From a virus, in IMG/VR virus record IMGVR_UViG_3300012920_000216, positions 1-26,577 of that record: a stretch of DNA of 26,577 nucleotides; one strand, written 5' to 3'. The notes below the pieces were generated by a model. It had not been told where the DNA came from. It worked only from the letters and a program-made list of their open reading frames with translations, and searched no databases. The position numbers and the translations under genes were made by a program. Position 1 is the stretch's first letter; each line of letters starts with the position of its first letter. This document shows, in pieces, positions 16,701-24,600 of the stretch.

Positions 16701-18510
16701 TCATCCCAAACTTTTCACGAGGAGTATAATTTTTAGGAATACGAACTTTTAAGCCATAGCACTCATAACTTCTTTTTGGTAAATTTGTAAACTGTCTCGT
16801 ATTGAACGAAACATGAGCCATAGAAGTATAAGGATAATTTAGTCTTTCTTTTATAACTGCAAAAGCATTAGGAATTTGAGAGCCTTGAACTGCTTGTATT
16901 TTAGGCACTCCAGGACTGTCATCTTTTTGACGATAGTCTATTGATAGCCCTGCTCCTCCAGCATAAGTAGACCATGAATGCGCTCTTGCAGAAGGAGTAT
17001 CATTATTATTTTCGCTTTCTGTTATTCTAACTATTGTCAGCTTAAACCCAGAAAAAGGTTGATACTGTTCTAAATTTATTGTATGGGTAAAAGCAATTCC
17101 TGCAACAGATTTTGCTCCGTGTGCAAAAATGGGGGTACCTTGGGCAGTAACATCCCTATTTGTTCCATTAATATTTACAACACCATCTACTGCAACGCCT
17201 CCGCTCACAAAGGCTGTAACACCTCCGCTTATGCTAGTTTGGCTACCTGTCTTTTTTAGAGTTGTACTGAGAGCTGCACTTATTTCACCCGTGCCCTCTA
17301 AAAATCCTACATCTGTATAATTACCTGTTACTCCATTTTTTATTGCTAAATGAATAACATAGGCAGCTCCTGCCTGTTGTTTTTTTGCATCATCCATATT
17401 CATGGCGTACAAACCGCCAGGATATTTAAAAAGCAAATGTACAGTATCTACGCTTCCTGCTGCTGCGCCATCATAGGTAATAGTTTGAGGTATTCCAGTT
17501 TTTAACTCTCGAATAGGTGGAAGGCCAATAGAAGTGTGCCCCACAGTACCGCTTATACTTGTTAAAGCATTCTGATCTTTTGTTCCGGGCACAAACTGAT
17601 ACCCTGAAGATCTAATTTTATTTGTCTTAGGGTTTGAATGAGAAGAATCATCGTACACTACAGGAGTTATAGAAAATGTTTTATTACTAAAAGAGTATAC
17701 AGGACCTGCTGTAGTTATTTCAGTTCCTGAAATACTTGAAATTTTTATAAATTGAGAGAATTTTAATTTTAGATTGCTTCTTCCATTACTATCCGTCTCT
17801 TTTATCCACTCATATCCATTATCTAACGTTCCAATTTTAAGTTTAATAGTAATTTGAGTAGTAGTAAATGCTGAAATTGTACCTGTTATTTTTCGATCTT
17901 CATCTTTTGAAAATACAGTTACGAGGCCATCTCCACTACTAAGATTGTCTAGCCGAGACACCTCTCCAACTGTGTAATTTGTAACCATGTTACTTTTAGT
18001 ATTTGAACTAATAACAGAGTCAGCAAAATCTCCTGTGAGTACCAGAGTATAAGTTGTTGCTTGCTGAGCCCAAGGATTAGGACTAGCGTCAGAAGAGCTA
18101 CTTGCACTAAATTGTATAGGAGCTTCTCCTGGCACAGCAGGAGATGCTTGAGCTTGATCTTCAAACTCAAATACATTGTGAAGAAGTATGTATCTTTTTC
18201 CTGTTGTTTCTCCTTCTGTACTGACATTATAGTCAAAGAGTTCATCAGCATACTCGTTTATGTGTATTAATCGAGTATTAGTAGAGTCTCTTGATACTGT
18301 TTCTCCCTCAACGGAACTATAGCCTATTTCACTATCATCATGTATACTATCATTGTTGAGAAAAATACTTTTCCCACCATGAACAAGACCCGCAATAGGA
18401 CCTTCAGAAATTATATCTGTAATTCCTACTGCTTGTTCTGTGTGGCCTTGTAGAGCTGTACTATAGCCATCAGTAATATTTCGTGGAATGTTAACTGGAC
18501 CCGTTACCAT
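10753..18510 (-). CDS. J: Tail tip / host specificity protein J homologue, 2,585 aa
   Basis: This is the central tip hub and fibre of a lambda-like tail. The N-terminus (LQGHTEQAVGITDIISEGPI, GLVHGGKSIFLN) has the J pattern. YPYTSMAHVSFNTRQF (about residue 560), NNPAWIFHDILTNNRYGVG (about 648-668) and GRWKLWTALNQVEVVTFSTS (about 820) are J hallmarks. A fibronectin III-like domain lies at about 1108-1197 (GEEIVLTWDPP, IRGYEVTTT). Beyond it are beta-rich repeats, GFYMDGLGNVYIGDNTNYF and a GPPGPPG stretch at about 2292. Two related domains with VEYTGTKPTT / FEYTGTKPTT follow, then ADIIKAGAIGAEQLEISS near the end. It is more than twice the length of lambda J (1,132 aa). Extra sequence sits near residues 90-540 and after the Fn3 domain. 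A GGAG ribosome binding site precedes the ATG at 18510; the stop overlaps the oxygenase start. Confidence 0.95.
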   Translation of the reverse strand: MVTGPVNIPRNITDGYSTALQGHTEQAVGITDIISEGPIAGLVHGGKSIFLNNDSIHDDSEIGYSSVEGETVSRDSTNTRLIHINEYADELFDYNVSTEGETTGKRYILLHNVFEFEDQAQASPAVPGEAPIQFSASSSSDASPNPWAQQATTYTLVLTGDFADSVISSNTKSNMVTNYTVGEVSRLDNLSSGDGLVTVFSKDEDRKITGTISAFTTTQITIKLKIGTLDNGYEWIKETDSNGRSNLKLKFSQFIKISSISGTEITTAGPVYSFSNKTFSITPVVYDDSSHSNPKTNKIRSSGYQFVPGTKDQNALTSISGTVGHTSIGLPPIRELKTGIPQTITYDGAAAGSVDTVHLLFKYPGGLYAMNMDDAKKQQAGAAYVIHLAIKNGVTGNYTDVGFLEGTGEISAALSTTLKKTGSQTSISGGVTAFVSGGVAVDGVVNINGTNRDVTAQGTPIFAHGAKSVAGIAFTHTINLEQYQPFSGFKLTIVRITESENNNDTPSARAHSWSTYAGGAGLSIDYRQKDDSPGVPKIQAVQGSQIPNAFAVIKERLNYPYTSMAHVSFNTRQFTNLPKRSYECYGLKVRIPKNYTPREKFGMITQEFLDSLPASGGLQGKEQLGSFPEASRLYTGLFNGELTDHKEYTNNPAWIFHDILTNNRYGVGEYVRDADIDVFSLYKIARYCDELVSDGKGGVEPRFTANLYLQKAVDVYKVLKDMATIFRGMLYWMDGQITPIIDEPKVAVYNFNRSNVINGNFQYEFTGTKTRTNQVVVKWNNPNNEYKIEPLFVEDRDNIVKTGQVIKSESVAFGCTSEGQAIRYGRWKLWTALNQVEVVTFSTSINGAFLAPGDLINVQDNHDFGYSYGGRIKSAVRDSNGVTTVVFDRNLAEDLDGTTTAVGGAGAYTIALLLAERKVILQKSSDISGQGFVTEGTAITKWFDPQGNPVEINVGGSGAGGAWTDEDYDKFVSNACAGGPANTTNSTRRSLIGIPLLLRDASETHTKEVTFQQSGASGNSLGDTLTTTELSASDVAAANIGKIWALKDELETEASYKEYKILKIVEEAKGVIAISAVEHYNTKFDTIETNFTTALPDPLFPDPDPNTSLPPPTGLRILRAPKFESPGEEIVLTWDPPANTSNIRGYEVTTTIPGFEESRTTGTTSMEYDNIPEGKWTFTVSSFSDLGRVSRPAVTVVEIFDTFGGNNDRDKGLLVGGIVNSTRVIGTAVGAKTFSYEKNPVTFRSFRDRSNSGSTNVNIATGEVDYSLLGQFTSESWWSSSLLNKNSAFVFLKDYNGSSSIRLINHIADPVLNVDYWYDQIKSTTKQYNTNDPTDSGNYSFGNLDIWQSKQGKVKVDQGSAKVVGVGTNFLGDYSATSVIKFSEKLAAKVSYIESNTVMFIDRVFEYKTHNITSAESINDNGVIKIRYFTPATIPFEVGDDVSIQGFSNSNFNTASSGHSKRVITEVVTSGNQYFETLAPSGLSAGVAGSAASGRITSATTSIGGLYDGVFVESDHYRDELSPDFSVDFLIGKLTAGGSFDNFCTLNADLVLPRSLVLDSNVATLNYDGTAIPNTNPAQYPLQTTYANITLTGEAIGFETPQAKVTGTGFNATTGTTFVADSDFVDVDVVSKRFTKQLAGASTNAAETFPYGDGSPLEFTVTVREKFDPSNTDKTLTKDFNLVRVKDGASGTEGRTVALTANDNTVVYNSSNTGFSLTNNASAITLTAQAFNFPSDAKYRFKNQAGDVLKDWSTSNTLVITPPNSVAGNFTVNIAGTNTQKSISSVEVEVSLNVSPEVVSATDSTPILKLGPGSPAMSISLPNNTVAVAAASDGATSGTIIPGTAAQMEVFFGSTVGKYIGTNNATANSGGGPANDADIENGEWYIESVTDTDTNLRAGNITYSGGTNGNQIISIDNAERLGELSGQNESITWTIKGRDILGDIQEKSITQTIFKSLAGQDAAPATPGTDGEDAYNSAGTNSSHLFIADENGIVSGSANDFATSFTVSKGGQSYTFDTVSNFAANGSAGDKKFSVTFPSGGAVNCVGSVSSTGIVTISSSNSAILTTASITTASLTVEIRDLGDSNALIQSNILRFAKVKQTVRDGATFTFSSVGTTTGAAWAGTLSAAAAQTAAGLVMGASTDGFISPNDRVTLTQAATGNTPAYAATRVYTGTRTDNSGSNGPVNASSFSSKVTEFIDGSAIVNGTLSADTLTANTTISNSLNVASNLKLGNSTNSVGRIYSANKTSFTDSDAGFYMDGLGNVYIGDNTNYFKFTAGPTSSIELVAPNIQLRGPPGPPGAASTVPGPPGGSVTISSITSSGNSTTVTFSDGNSSNSITINDGDDGDAGQGVVIFYSTAASGGSVSTSRGARQFVKYVEYTGTKPTTTSSSGFVRFIGTDGTDGDTEGVIPIYSDRANPSSTSHLSFTPGSNEYVTFFEYTGTKPTTLTAAMHQATYVKFVGTNGSDGSSGFLYVNQQNASPPSSGSIPAGTYVEGAVAIVENSSGTQAAFRRSGNSWVSQVLVTADIIKAGAIGAEQLEISSSSATATSSIFMDGSSGSGGTGPRILVNDASGNPRVILGRLT
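11105..11450 (-). repeat. Duplicated domain in the J C-terminus
   Basis: Two successive units of about 55-60 residues encode VVIFYSTA...FVKYVEYTGTKPTT...FVRFIGTDG and VIPIYSDR...YVTFFEYTGTKPTT...YVKFVGTNG. A shorter, weaker relative may follow (FLYVNQQN, about 10980-11104). Each is bounded by short Gly-X-Y strings (GDDGDAGQG, GTDGTDGDT, GTNGSDGSS). They are probably repeated beta domains along the distal fibre. Confidence 0.8.
11571..11640 (-). other. Collagen-like Gly-Pro-Pro segment in J
   Basis: On the minus strand this encodes RGPPGPPGAA, a short break, then PGPPGG (residues about 2291-2313). Triplets GPP-GPP-GAA and GPP are short but follow the collagen Gly-X-Y pattern. Such stretches often occur in trimeric phage fibres. 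It matters here because the next gene is a prolyl-hydroxylase-like enzyme. Confidence 0.85.
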
Positions 18511-18520
18511 TTTTTATTTT

Positions 18521-18524
18521 CTCC
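18521..18524 (-). promoter_or_regulatory. Ribosome binding site of J
   Basis: GGAG on the minus strand lies 10 bases before the ATG at 18510, in and next to the 13-base gap after the I homologue. It supports this start for J. Confidence 0.65.
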
Positions 18525-19198
18525 TATACTTCTTTAAATGAAAATAAAGAAGTATTATAAATTGTGGATATACCTGCACCTACAGGCATGTCTCCATCCG
18601 CCCCATGTAATCCTCTACCAAAAGTATCATAACTTATTGTCTCTCCCATTATTTCAAAACCACAAGGCTGCCCCGGAACTCTTAATCTACCATACAATAT
18701 CGGGACAGGATCTCCTGATTTAATACTTTGAACATTACCATTAAATAAATAACTTTCTTCTCCTGGCTCCGTTTTATCTACGGCAGGGTCTGGTGCCATT
18801 AGTTCCATTAGTCCTGTAGTTACTAGCATTGTTCCCGCTACAAGCATGGTTGTTGTAGCCCAAGCCGCCCAGCCCATAGGATTTGTTACTGCCAGAACAA
18901 CAAGTACGGCACCAGTAATTATTTTTAAAGCACTTTTTGACCCGGCAGGAAGAGGAGTAATTATAATATCTCCTTCATTTATTTCCATAAGTAGTTCTTC
19001 TGGATATTCTAATTCAGATCCTGCTGCATCTATATGTAAAAACGTTCCTTCTTCATGCTTCTTTTGAAAGTATGGACGAAACTCAGAAAAATTTGCATCT
19101 AAGCATTTGAAAACATCTGCAGTAGTATTGCAATCTATTTGTAAGTGAGGAGTAAAAACTTCACCGAGTTCCCCTTCTAAATATACATTACGCAACAT
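18524..19198 (-). CDS. I: Tail assembly protein I homologue, 224 aa
   Basis: This matches the lambda I family of tail-tip assembly proteins. The N-terminal 80 residues form a small ubiquitin-like part (MLRNVYLEGELGEVF, MEINEGDIIITPLPAGS). A long hydrophobic region follows (about 90-134: ALKIITGAVLVVLAVTN, TTTMLVAGTMLVTTGLM). Then comes the family signature SYLFNGNVQSIKSGDPVPILYGRLRVPG. The hydrophobic region is known in this family, and its membrane contact has not been shown here. In lambda, I acts with K, L and J in building the tip. The start at 19198 lies 11 bases inside the K homologue, as expected of coupled genes; TAG ends it 13 bases before J. Confidence 0.93.
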   Translation of the reverse strand: MLRNVYLEGELGEVFTPHLQIDCNTTADVFKCLDANFSEFRPYFQKKHEEGTFLHIDAAGSELEYPEELLMEINEGDIIITPLPAGSKSALKIITGAVLVVLAVTNPMGWAAWATTTMLVAGTMLVTTGLMELMAPDPAVDKTEPGEESYLFNGNVQSIKSGDPVPILYGRLRVPGQPCGFEIMGETISYDTFGRGLHGADGDMPVGAGISTIYNTSLFSFKEV

Positions 19199-19895
19199 AT
19201 CTATATACTCTATTTATAAACTTGGCCCAAAAAGGGTACAGATTTTCTCTGCACGATAAGCGATGTACTGCATGGTGATAAAAAATATCATTTCCTAAAT
19301 AAACACCACAATGATTAGCTACATTAGAGTGTACACAAAAAGTAATCACATCATTTTTTTGAATATTTTCTATTGGAACTTCTTGACCTCCCCACTCCTT
19401 TACTATTTCAGGAGAAAAATAATCTAGATCTTTGTTGAACCAATTATCTTCAAAAGGTATTCTGGGAGAAAGCTCAATATTCTGACTTTTTAAATAATCT
19501 CTCATTGCTTCAAAACAGTCTTTTATACCAAACTCGTATTCTCTGCCATATAGTTCTGTTCTATCTTTTACGGGCTTTAGTATATTTAAATCCATTTCAG
19601 GGTATGAAAAAATAAAAAAAGGAATACCTAATGTGTTACAGTTATTAACATCCGTTTCACTTGCTTCAGAAGTTGCATCAGGATGGCTGTGAACTATTCC
19701 AACTATGTCTGAAGTTCTACTTATTTTTAGATACTCTTTTGAGTCAAAGATAAAAGTTTCTTCGGGATTTTCTGCAACGTTTTTACAAGGAATCCAATAG
19801 TCTTTTCCTTGTTTTACAGCTATAACTCCGCAGGCTTCTTTTGGGTATTCTCTAAAAAAATGAGGTTCGATTTCATGTAAAAAATCTAATATCAT
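19188..19895 (-). CDS. K: Tail tip peptidase K homologue: JAMM plus NlpC/P60, 235 aa
   Basis: Two enzyme-like domains are fused as in lambda K. The N-terminal JAMM/MPN part has E20, then HSHP with H69 and H71, S79 and D82, a complete HxH-x7-S-x2-D zinc motif. The C-terminal NlpC/P60 part has C127 in KDCFEAMRDY and H195 in NHCGVYLGN, consistent with a cysteine peptidase; the third residue is not certain (H207 or H208 are candidates). Such tip proteins are thought to cut peptidoglycan stems during genome entry or to process tip components. Both active sites look intact. The ATG at 19895 overlaps the stop of L by ATGA, and the end overlaps I by 11 bases. Confidence 0.94.
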   Translation of the reverse strand: MILDFLHEIEPHFFREYPKEACGVIAVKQGKDYWIPCKNVAENPEETFIFDSKEYLKISRTSDIVGIVHSHPDATSEASETDVNNCNTLGIPFFIFSYPEMDLNILKPVKDRTELYGREYEFGIKDCFEAMRDYLKSQNIELSPRIPFEDNWFNKDLDYFSPEIVKEWGGQEVPIENIQKNDVITFCVHSNVANHCGVYLGNDIFYHHAVHRLSCRENLYPFWAKFINRVYRYVA

Positions 19896-21130
19896 CTAAA
19901 GCCTTTGGTTCCTGGGAACCCTCCAAATGGAAGTGAGATCTGATTGTTGAATATAGCACTGGGAATTGCATGTTTAACGCCATTTGCGTCTGTTTTAATA
20001 GCAGTGACTCCTGTTTGACTAATTGCTGTTCTAATATCTGACTGATAACGAGCTTTGCAGGAAGCTATGAGTTTTCCGCATACATCTCCTCTAACCCAAG
20101 ATGCCGGATTTGTTTCAGGGTCGTTTGTTTGTCCGGCCGCCCCTGATGGATTTTGAGAAACTACTGCTTTATAGACTTCTCCATTTTTAAAAGCATAAGT
20201 AGCTCTTCTTGCATCTCCATCAAAAATAGTAACAGGAAGTGAGTTTGTCCAAAGTTCATAAGTTCTTACAATTCTCCAATGTCCGCTTTTTTCTGTTGGA
20301 GTATTGTTCATAGTATCTATAGTTGCTTGATAAAGCAAAGGACTATGGAAAACAATATCATTAGTATTGTAAACTGTAGAACCACTATATGTTAAATCAC
20401 TTAAATTAGTGGGCAAACACTCTCTAAATATTAAAGGTTCATCGTCTATTGTAAAAAATTGAAAAGGTCTGTCACCATTATGGTCTCTCATTTTAGAGTC
20501 CCAGTGACACGCACTTTTAACATCTGTTTTATCTAGCCTCCAACCCTTATAAGACCAAGGACAATATTTTCCTACTACAACTCTATTAGGTACTTTTACT
20601 CCTGTTAATTCAAAAGGGCTTGCTAGTTCTAATTCAACTGAGATGGACGTTTTTCCTGAAATTCTATCGATAACATACTCACTTCTTGGAAATTGAAAAG
20701 AGTTAGAAGGAGTAGCACTTTCGCTCGATAACTTTACATATTTTTTAAGAGTTCTTCTATATACTAGTCTCTTTCCTAATAAATCATCAAGCACAAAATT
20801 AGAAATATTAAGAGGAGCAGCAGCTAACTGAGTTCTTAAAGGATTATTATTTCTAAAAAGAGTTTCAACATTTGGTATTGTTAATCTCGGTCTAGCAGAT
20901 GCTCCATCGCTGTGCCTTTCTATTCCTTCTATAGCGATTGGCATTGGTTCATATTCTTCACCGTCAAAAGTTATTGTTTCGTCCGTATCATAAGAATGAA
21001 AATTTAAATAAATTGACGAAGTTCCTGTAGTTGTATCTCCAGGAATCCACTCCAGCTGATATAGTAAAATATAAGCTTCTGTAGCATCAAGCTCTAATGC
21101 TTGAATTTCTTGTGAGATATTATCTGTCAT
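19892..21130 (-). CDS. L: Minor tail protein L homologue with an internal insertion, 412 aa
   Basis: This is an L-type distal tail protein. The N-terminal domain has YLNFHSYDTDETITFDGEEY and ARPRLTIPN as in the family. The C-terminal domain carries four cysteines in the usual order, C190 (GKYCPWSYKG), C208 (SACHW), C351 and C358 (CGKLIASCKARY), and the LPFGGFPG end. In lambda L the matching cysteines bind an iron-sulfur cluster. The protein is much longer than lambda L (232 aa). Much of the excess is about 140 residues between C208 and C351, containing two segments like carbohydrate-binding modules (YNTNDIVFHSPLLYQA...HW and YAFKNGEVYKAVV...SW). ATGA overlaps join it to M and K. Cluster binding is inferred from the family. 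Confidence 0.93.
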   Translation of the reverse strand: MTDNISQEIQALELDATEAYILLYQLEWIPGDTTTGTSSIYLNFHSYDTDETITFDGEEYEPMPIAIEGIERHSDGASARPRLTIPNVETLFRNNNPLRTQLAAAPLNISNFVLDDLLGKRLVYRRTLKKYVKLSSESATPSNSFQFPRSEYVIDRISGKTSISVELELASPFELTGVKVPNRVVVGKYCPWSYKGWRLDKTDVKSACHWDSKMRDHNGDRPFQFFTIDDEPLIFRECLPTNLSDLTYSGSTVYNTNDIVFHSPLLYQATIDTMNNTPTEKSGHWRIVRTYELWTNSLPVTIFDGDARRATYAFKNGEVYKAVVSQNPSGAAGQTNDPETNPASWVRGDVCGKLIASCKARYQSDIRTAISQTGVTAIKTDANGVKHAIPSAIFNNQISLPFGGFPGTKGFR

Positions 21131-21636
21131 ACAGTATAAACTCTTCTTAGTTGTGCTGAAATAGATTGAACATCATCATGCCCAATATTTACAGAGTAAG
21201 ACTGAACGGCAACTCGTACCGATTCTCTTTCTAATCGTATAGGAAAACTGGCAGGTTGAACTATATCAAAAAATAAAGAAATAAGTGTAATTTCTTGCCA
21301 TAATCTATTTGAAAGATTCATGGTATATGTTTCTCTTTTTGTATTTATTCCATCTCTTACTCTTTGCTCGTATCCGTCTCCAAATGCAGCAAGTAAAACT
21401 TTTTGTTGAGTTTGCCTAGCAAATCCTCTATCAAATTTTATCTCTCTATTATTAAACCCTGTGGGATATAATTTGTCTATAATTTTATTATAAAGTTCCT
21501 CGTCAGGAACTCCAGATTCAGTAGGATAGCGATTACGTAGTTCTGTATAAAGCCGTCTTTGTAAAGACGAACCTCCATTTGCATCTGAATCAGTAAGAGG
21601 CTTTGGAATGTCAAAACTAAATGCTCTAGATGCCAT
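21127..21636 (-). CDS. M: Minor tail protein M homologue, 169 aa
   Basis: The core FGDGYEQRVRDGINTKRETYTM (residues about 85-106) and the later VRVAVQSYSVNIGHDDVQSI with a C-terminal LRRVYTV match the M family, whose lambda member (109 aa) has FGDGYSQR and is part of the distal tail. About 70 extra N-terminal residues (PKPLTDSDANGGSSLQRRLY, VPDEELYNKIIDKLYPTGFN) are Tyr/Arg/Asp-rich and not seen in lambda M. It probably links the tail tube end to L. ATG at 21636 overlaps the tape measure stop as TAATG; the stop overlaps L as ATGA. Confidence 0.9.
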   Translation of the reverse strand: MASRAFSFDIPKPLTDSDANGGSSLQRRLYTELRNRYPTESGVPDEELYNKIIDKLYPTGFNNREIKFDRGFARQTQQKVLLAAFGDGYEQRVRDGINTKRETYTMNLSNRLWQEITLISLFFDIVQPASFPIRLERESVRVAVQSYSVNIGHDDVQSISAQLRRVYTV

Positions 21637-24600
21637 TATGATACTCCATGCGGGCTAAGTATCCCGCCCGGCCTTTTCTGATTTACAAGCTCTTTTTGAA
21701 CTGCTGCAGATATTGCTACTCCAAGCTGTCGAGCTTCTTCAGAGTCTGCATCTTGGTTTCTTTCGGTTCTTCCGCCTTCAATACTTAGATTTACAGTTAC
21801 ATTGTTTTGCTGAGAAGATTCCCCCATTTGTCCTCTATTTGGAACATTTAAATCTACTGGGATTTTCTTTCCGTCAGGCAAAGGTACGACAGCTTCATCG
21901 CCATGAAGAATTGCGGGGTACCCTGCTTTTGGACCTCTAGCAATTCCTCCATCTCCGTATCCAAGAGGCGGATATAGTCCTTTTGCAGCAGGTCTTGCTA
22001 TCATTACTTTTGTCAAAGTCGCCACTGCCGCTGTGTTTGCTTTTTCTGTTACAGTGTTTGCTATTTCTGACTTTGTTTGCAGCTTTGTAATCAGTCTTTG
22101 TATCATCATTGCTAAATGAAGAACTGCCATGGCTTTTTGTAGTTTTTGAGCTGCAGAAGAATTTCCCATTAAAGCAGCAATAGACCCTCCAATGGCAAAT
22201 ACATTTTCTCCAAGTACTTCTTGCATTTCTCCCAGCTTACTTGTATTTTCTTCGGTAGCTGTAACTTTTGGATCCTTTGCTCCTCCTGCCATTCCCTCTG
22301 GAGGCGGACCTGACTCATAAGTTATTCCATCTATAGTTCCTGTCGGGCCAAACGGATCTTGTCCCACTCCAGCACTCCCTACTGCGCCGCCCGGCGCCTT
22401 TAGTGCTGCAAGTGTTGCTGGGCCTAATTCTACTGTAGGCCCCGCTGCTCCTAACGGGGGAGGTGCCATTCCTACAGGAGCTGGAAGTGCGGCTCCAGGA
22501 GCAGTTGGAGCCAAAGGAGGCAGGACAGTATCAGGAGTAGTATACGGATCAAACATTGAAGGCTGAGAAGTTGCAGGGGGTACAGCAACAGGTCCCGGAA
22601 CAGTATCAGGTTTTGGTTGCAAAGCAGCTGTCGAGTCACAGCAATCAACTTTAATTCTAAGCTCAATATCACGTATAGCTTCTTGTATTTTTAATGCAAC
22701 ATGATTTCCACCAGTTTCTATCTTTGTTTGAATATCAGTTGCAACATCGGCGCCTGTTTGCTTAGTTGCTTCATTCGCAGTATTTTGTGCCTCTTGTCTT
22801 CTTTTCGCTAGTTCTGTTTCGGCATCAATTATTGCTTGTTTCATTGCTTCTGCTTGATTTTCTTGAAGCCCCAGCTTTTCTAGCAGAGGATCTACAATTA
22901 TGTTTTTAACAATAGATTCTTGGATAGTTCGAAGAACTCCACGTGCTACATCTTTTAGTGCATCACTAAGTTTCATACTTTCATCATGTAAACTCTGAAA
23001 CACTGCATTTATTCCGTCATTCAAACCTTTGCCGAAAGCATCTGCAGCATCATTAAGCACTAAATTTAAAGGCTCCAGTTCTTCAACTGCAAGTCGTAAT
23101 TCATCTCTAAATCTTGTTAAATCAGCTTTAGAAGCTTTTTCTAATTGGTTTGCTAATGCCGTGGCTAGTTTTGCGCTTTCTCTATACTGAGGTATAAAAG
23201 ACAGTTGTAAATTTGCTATAGAGTCATAATGAGCAGCTAGTGCTTCAGTTTCTGCATCTTGTCTTGATCTTGCACGAATTTCTTTAGCTTTTGCCTGCGC
23301 TTCTTTTGCTGCAATTTGAGCTTTTAGCACTAAGAGGTTATTTTCTTGCACGATCATATCTCTTCTTAGTTTAAACTCTTGTTCTATTAAGAGTCTTTTT
23401 TGCTCTATTGTTCTATTTTCTAACTCTAATCGGAACTTAGCAGAGGCCCTCTCTTCATTAAAGAAAGGATTTCTAACGCCTGCTTCTTTTATTTTAAACG
23501 CAAGATCTTTATCTGCCTGATCAAGAATACTATCTTGTATATCTTTTTGTAGCCTTACTTGCTTTTGTAGCTCTTTAGTAAAACTTTGTTGTAGACGAAA
23601 TTTTCTATCGTCTCTTTGTAATAGTTCAATTTCTTTTACTAAAGGAAGAAGTAGTTTCTGTATTCTCTCTTCTTCTTGTTTTTGTTTATTTATTGCTTCA
23701 GCTACACCTTCTTGTAGCTTTAATTGTCGGTAAGTCTCATCCGCAAGTGTTAGACCTAATTCATCTGCTAGAGCTATATCTGCTTTAATTTTTCTTAAAT
23801 TAAGATTTGCATCTTCTGCCGCTTGGGCTGCAGAAAGACTCGCTTTTTCAAAGTTCAGAGCATTTTCCATTACTCCAACTCTTTTTTTCTGGTTTTCAAA
23901 TCCCTCTTCTTCTAATGTTTTATATTTTTCTTCAATTGCTGTACGTCTTTCTGCCAAAGCAGCCCGTAGCTCTTCTACGGTTAAATCTTCGAATTTTTTC
24001 TCGACTGTATCTTCAATTAGTGAATAAGCGTCTCTCAGAGCAGCAGTTTGACCTTTATTAATATCATCGCCCATAAGCTCCCCAATAGTAATTGTTCTTC
24101 CAGAACTAAAGGGGCCCTTTTCTACTTGTTGACTTAACTGAGGTAACTTATCCAATAAGTTTCCTAAGTTATTATCCATCTCATCTAAAGCTGTGAATAT
24201 TCCTGTAAATTGTGAGCCGTCTGGCATAAACTTACCTGATGCTTCACCAAAAGCTTGAACAGCTTTGCTTATTGCTCCATAAGATTGTGCAAGCCTTGCT
24301 ATTTCTTCTTGACTGGTTTGAATGTCCCCTGTTGCCTCTGAAAATGCGTCTCCTAAGGCTCGAGTTCTATCAATAGCGTCTTGTGGATCTAGCCCATCAA
24401 AAGCAGCTCGAGCTTCATTAACTTGCTCTTGTAAAGCATCTAAATCCTCCAATGAGGTTTCACTTACTAATGAAGTTTCGCTTATGGCTTGAATTGCTTC
24501 TCTCATTAAAGGGAGAGATGCCTCTAAGCCGTTTAACCTTTCTAAAGCAACTAAAGCCTCTGGGCTATCTTTTACAAAACTTAACTGATTATTGTCTGCT

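Noticed and set aside
17949-18251. Second minus-strand frame of 100 codons within J
   Set aside because: It is out of frame with J, Leu-rich by composition, and lies in a part of J with clear coding continuity. The same holds for 516-707, 876-1061, 22472-22672 and 26168-26371.
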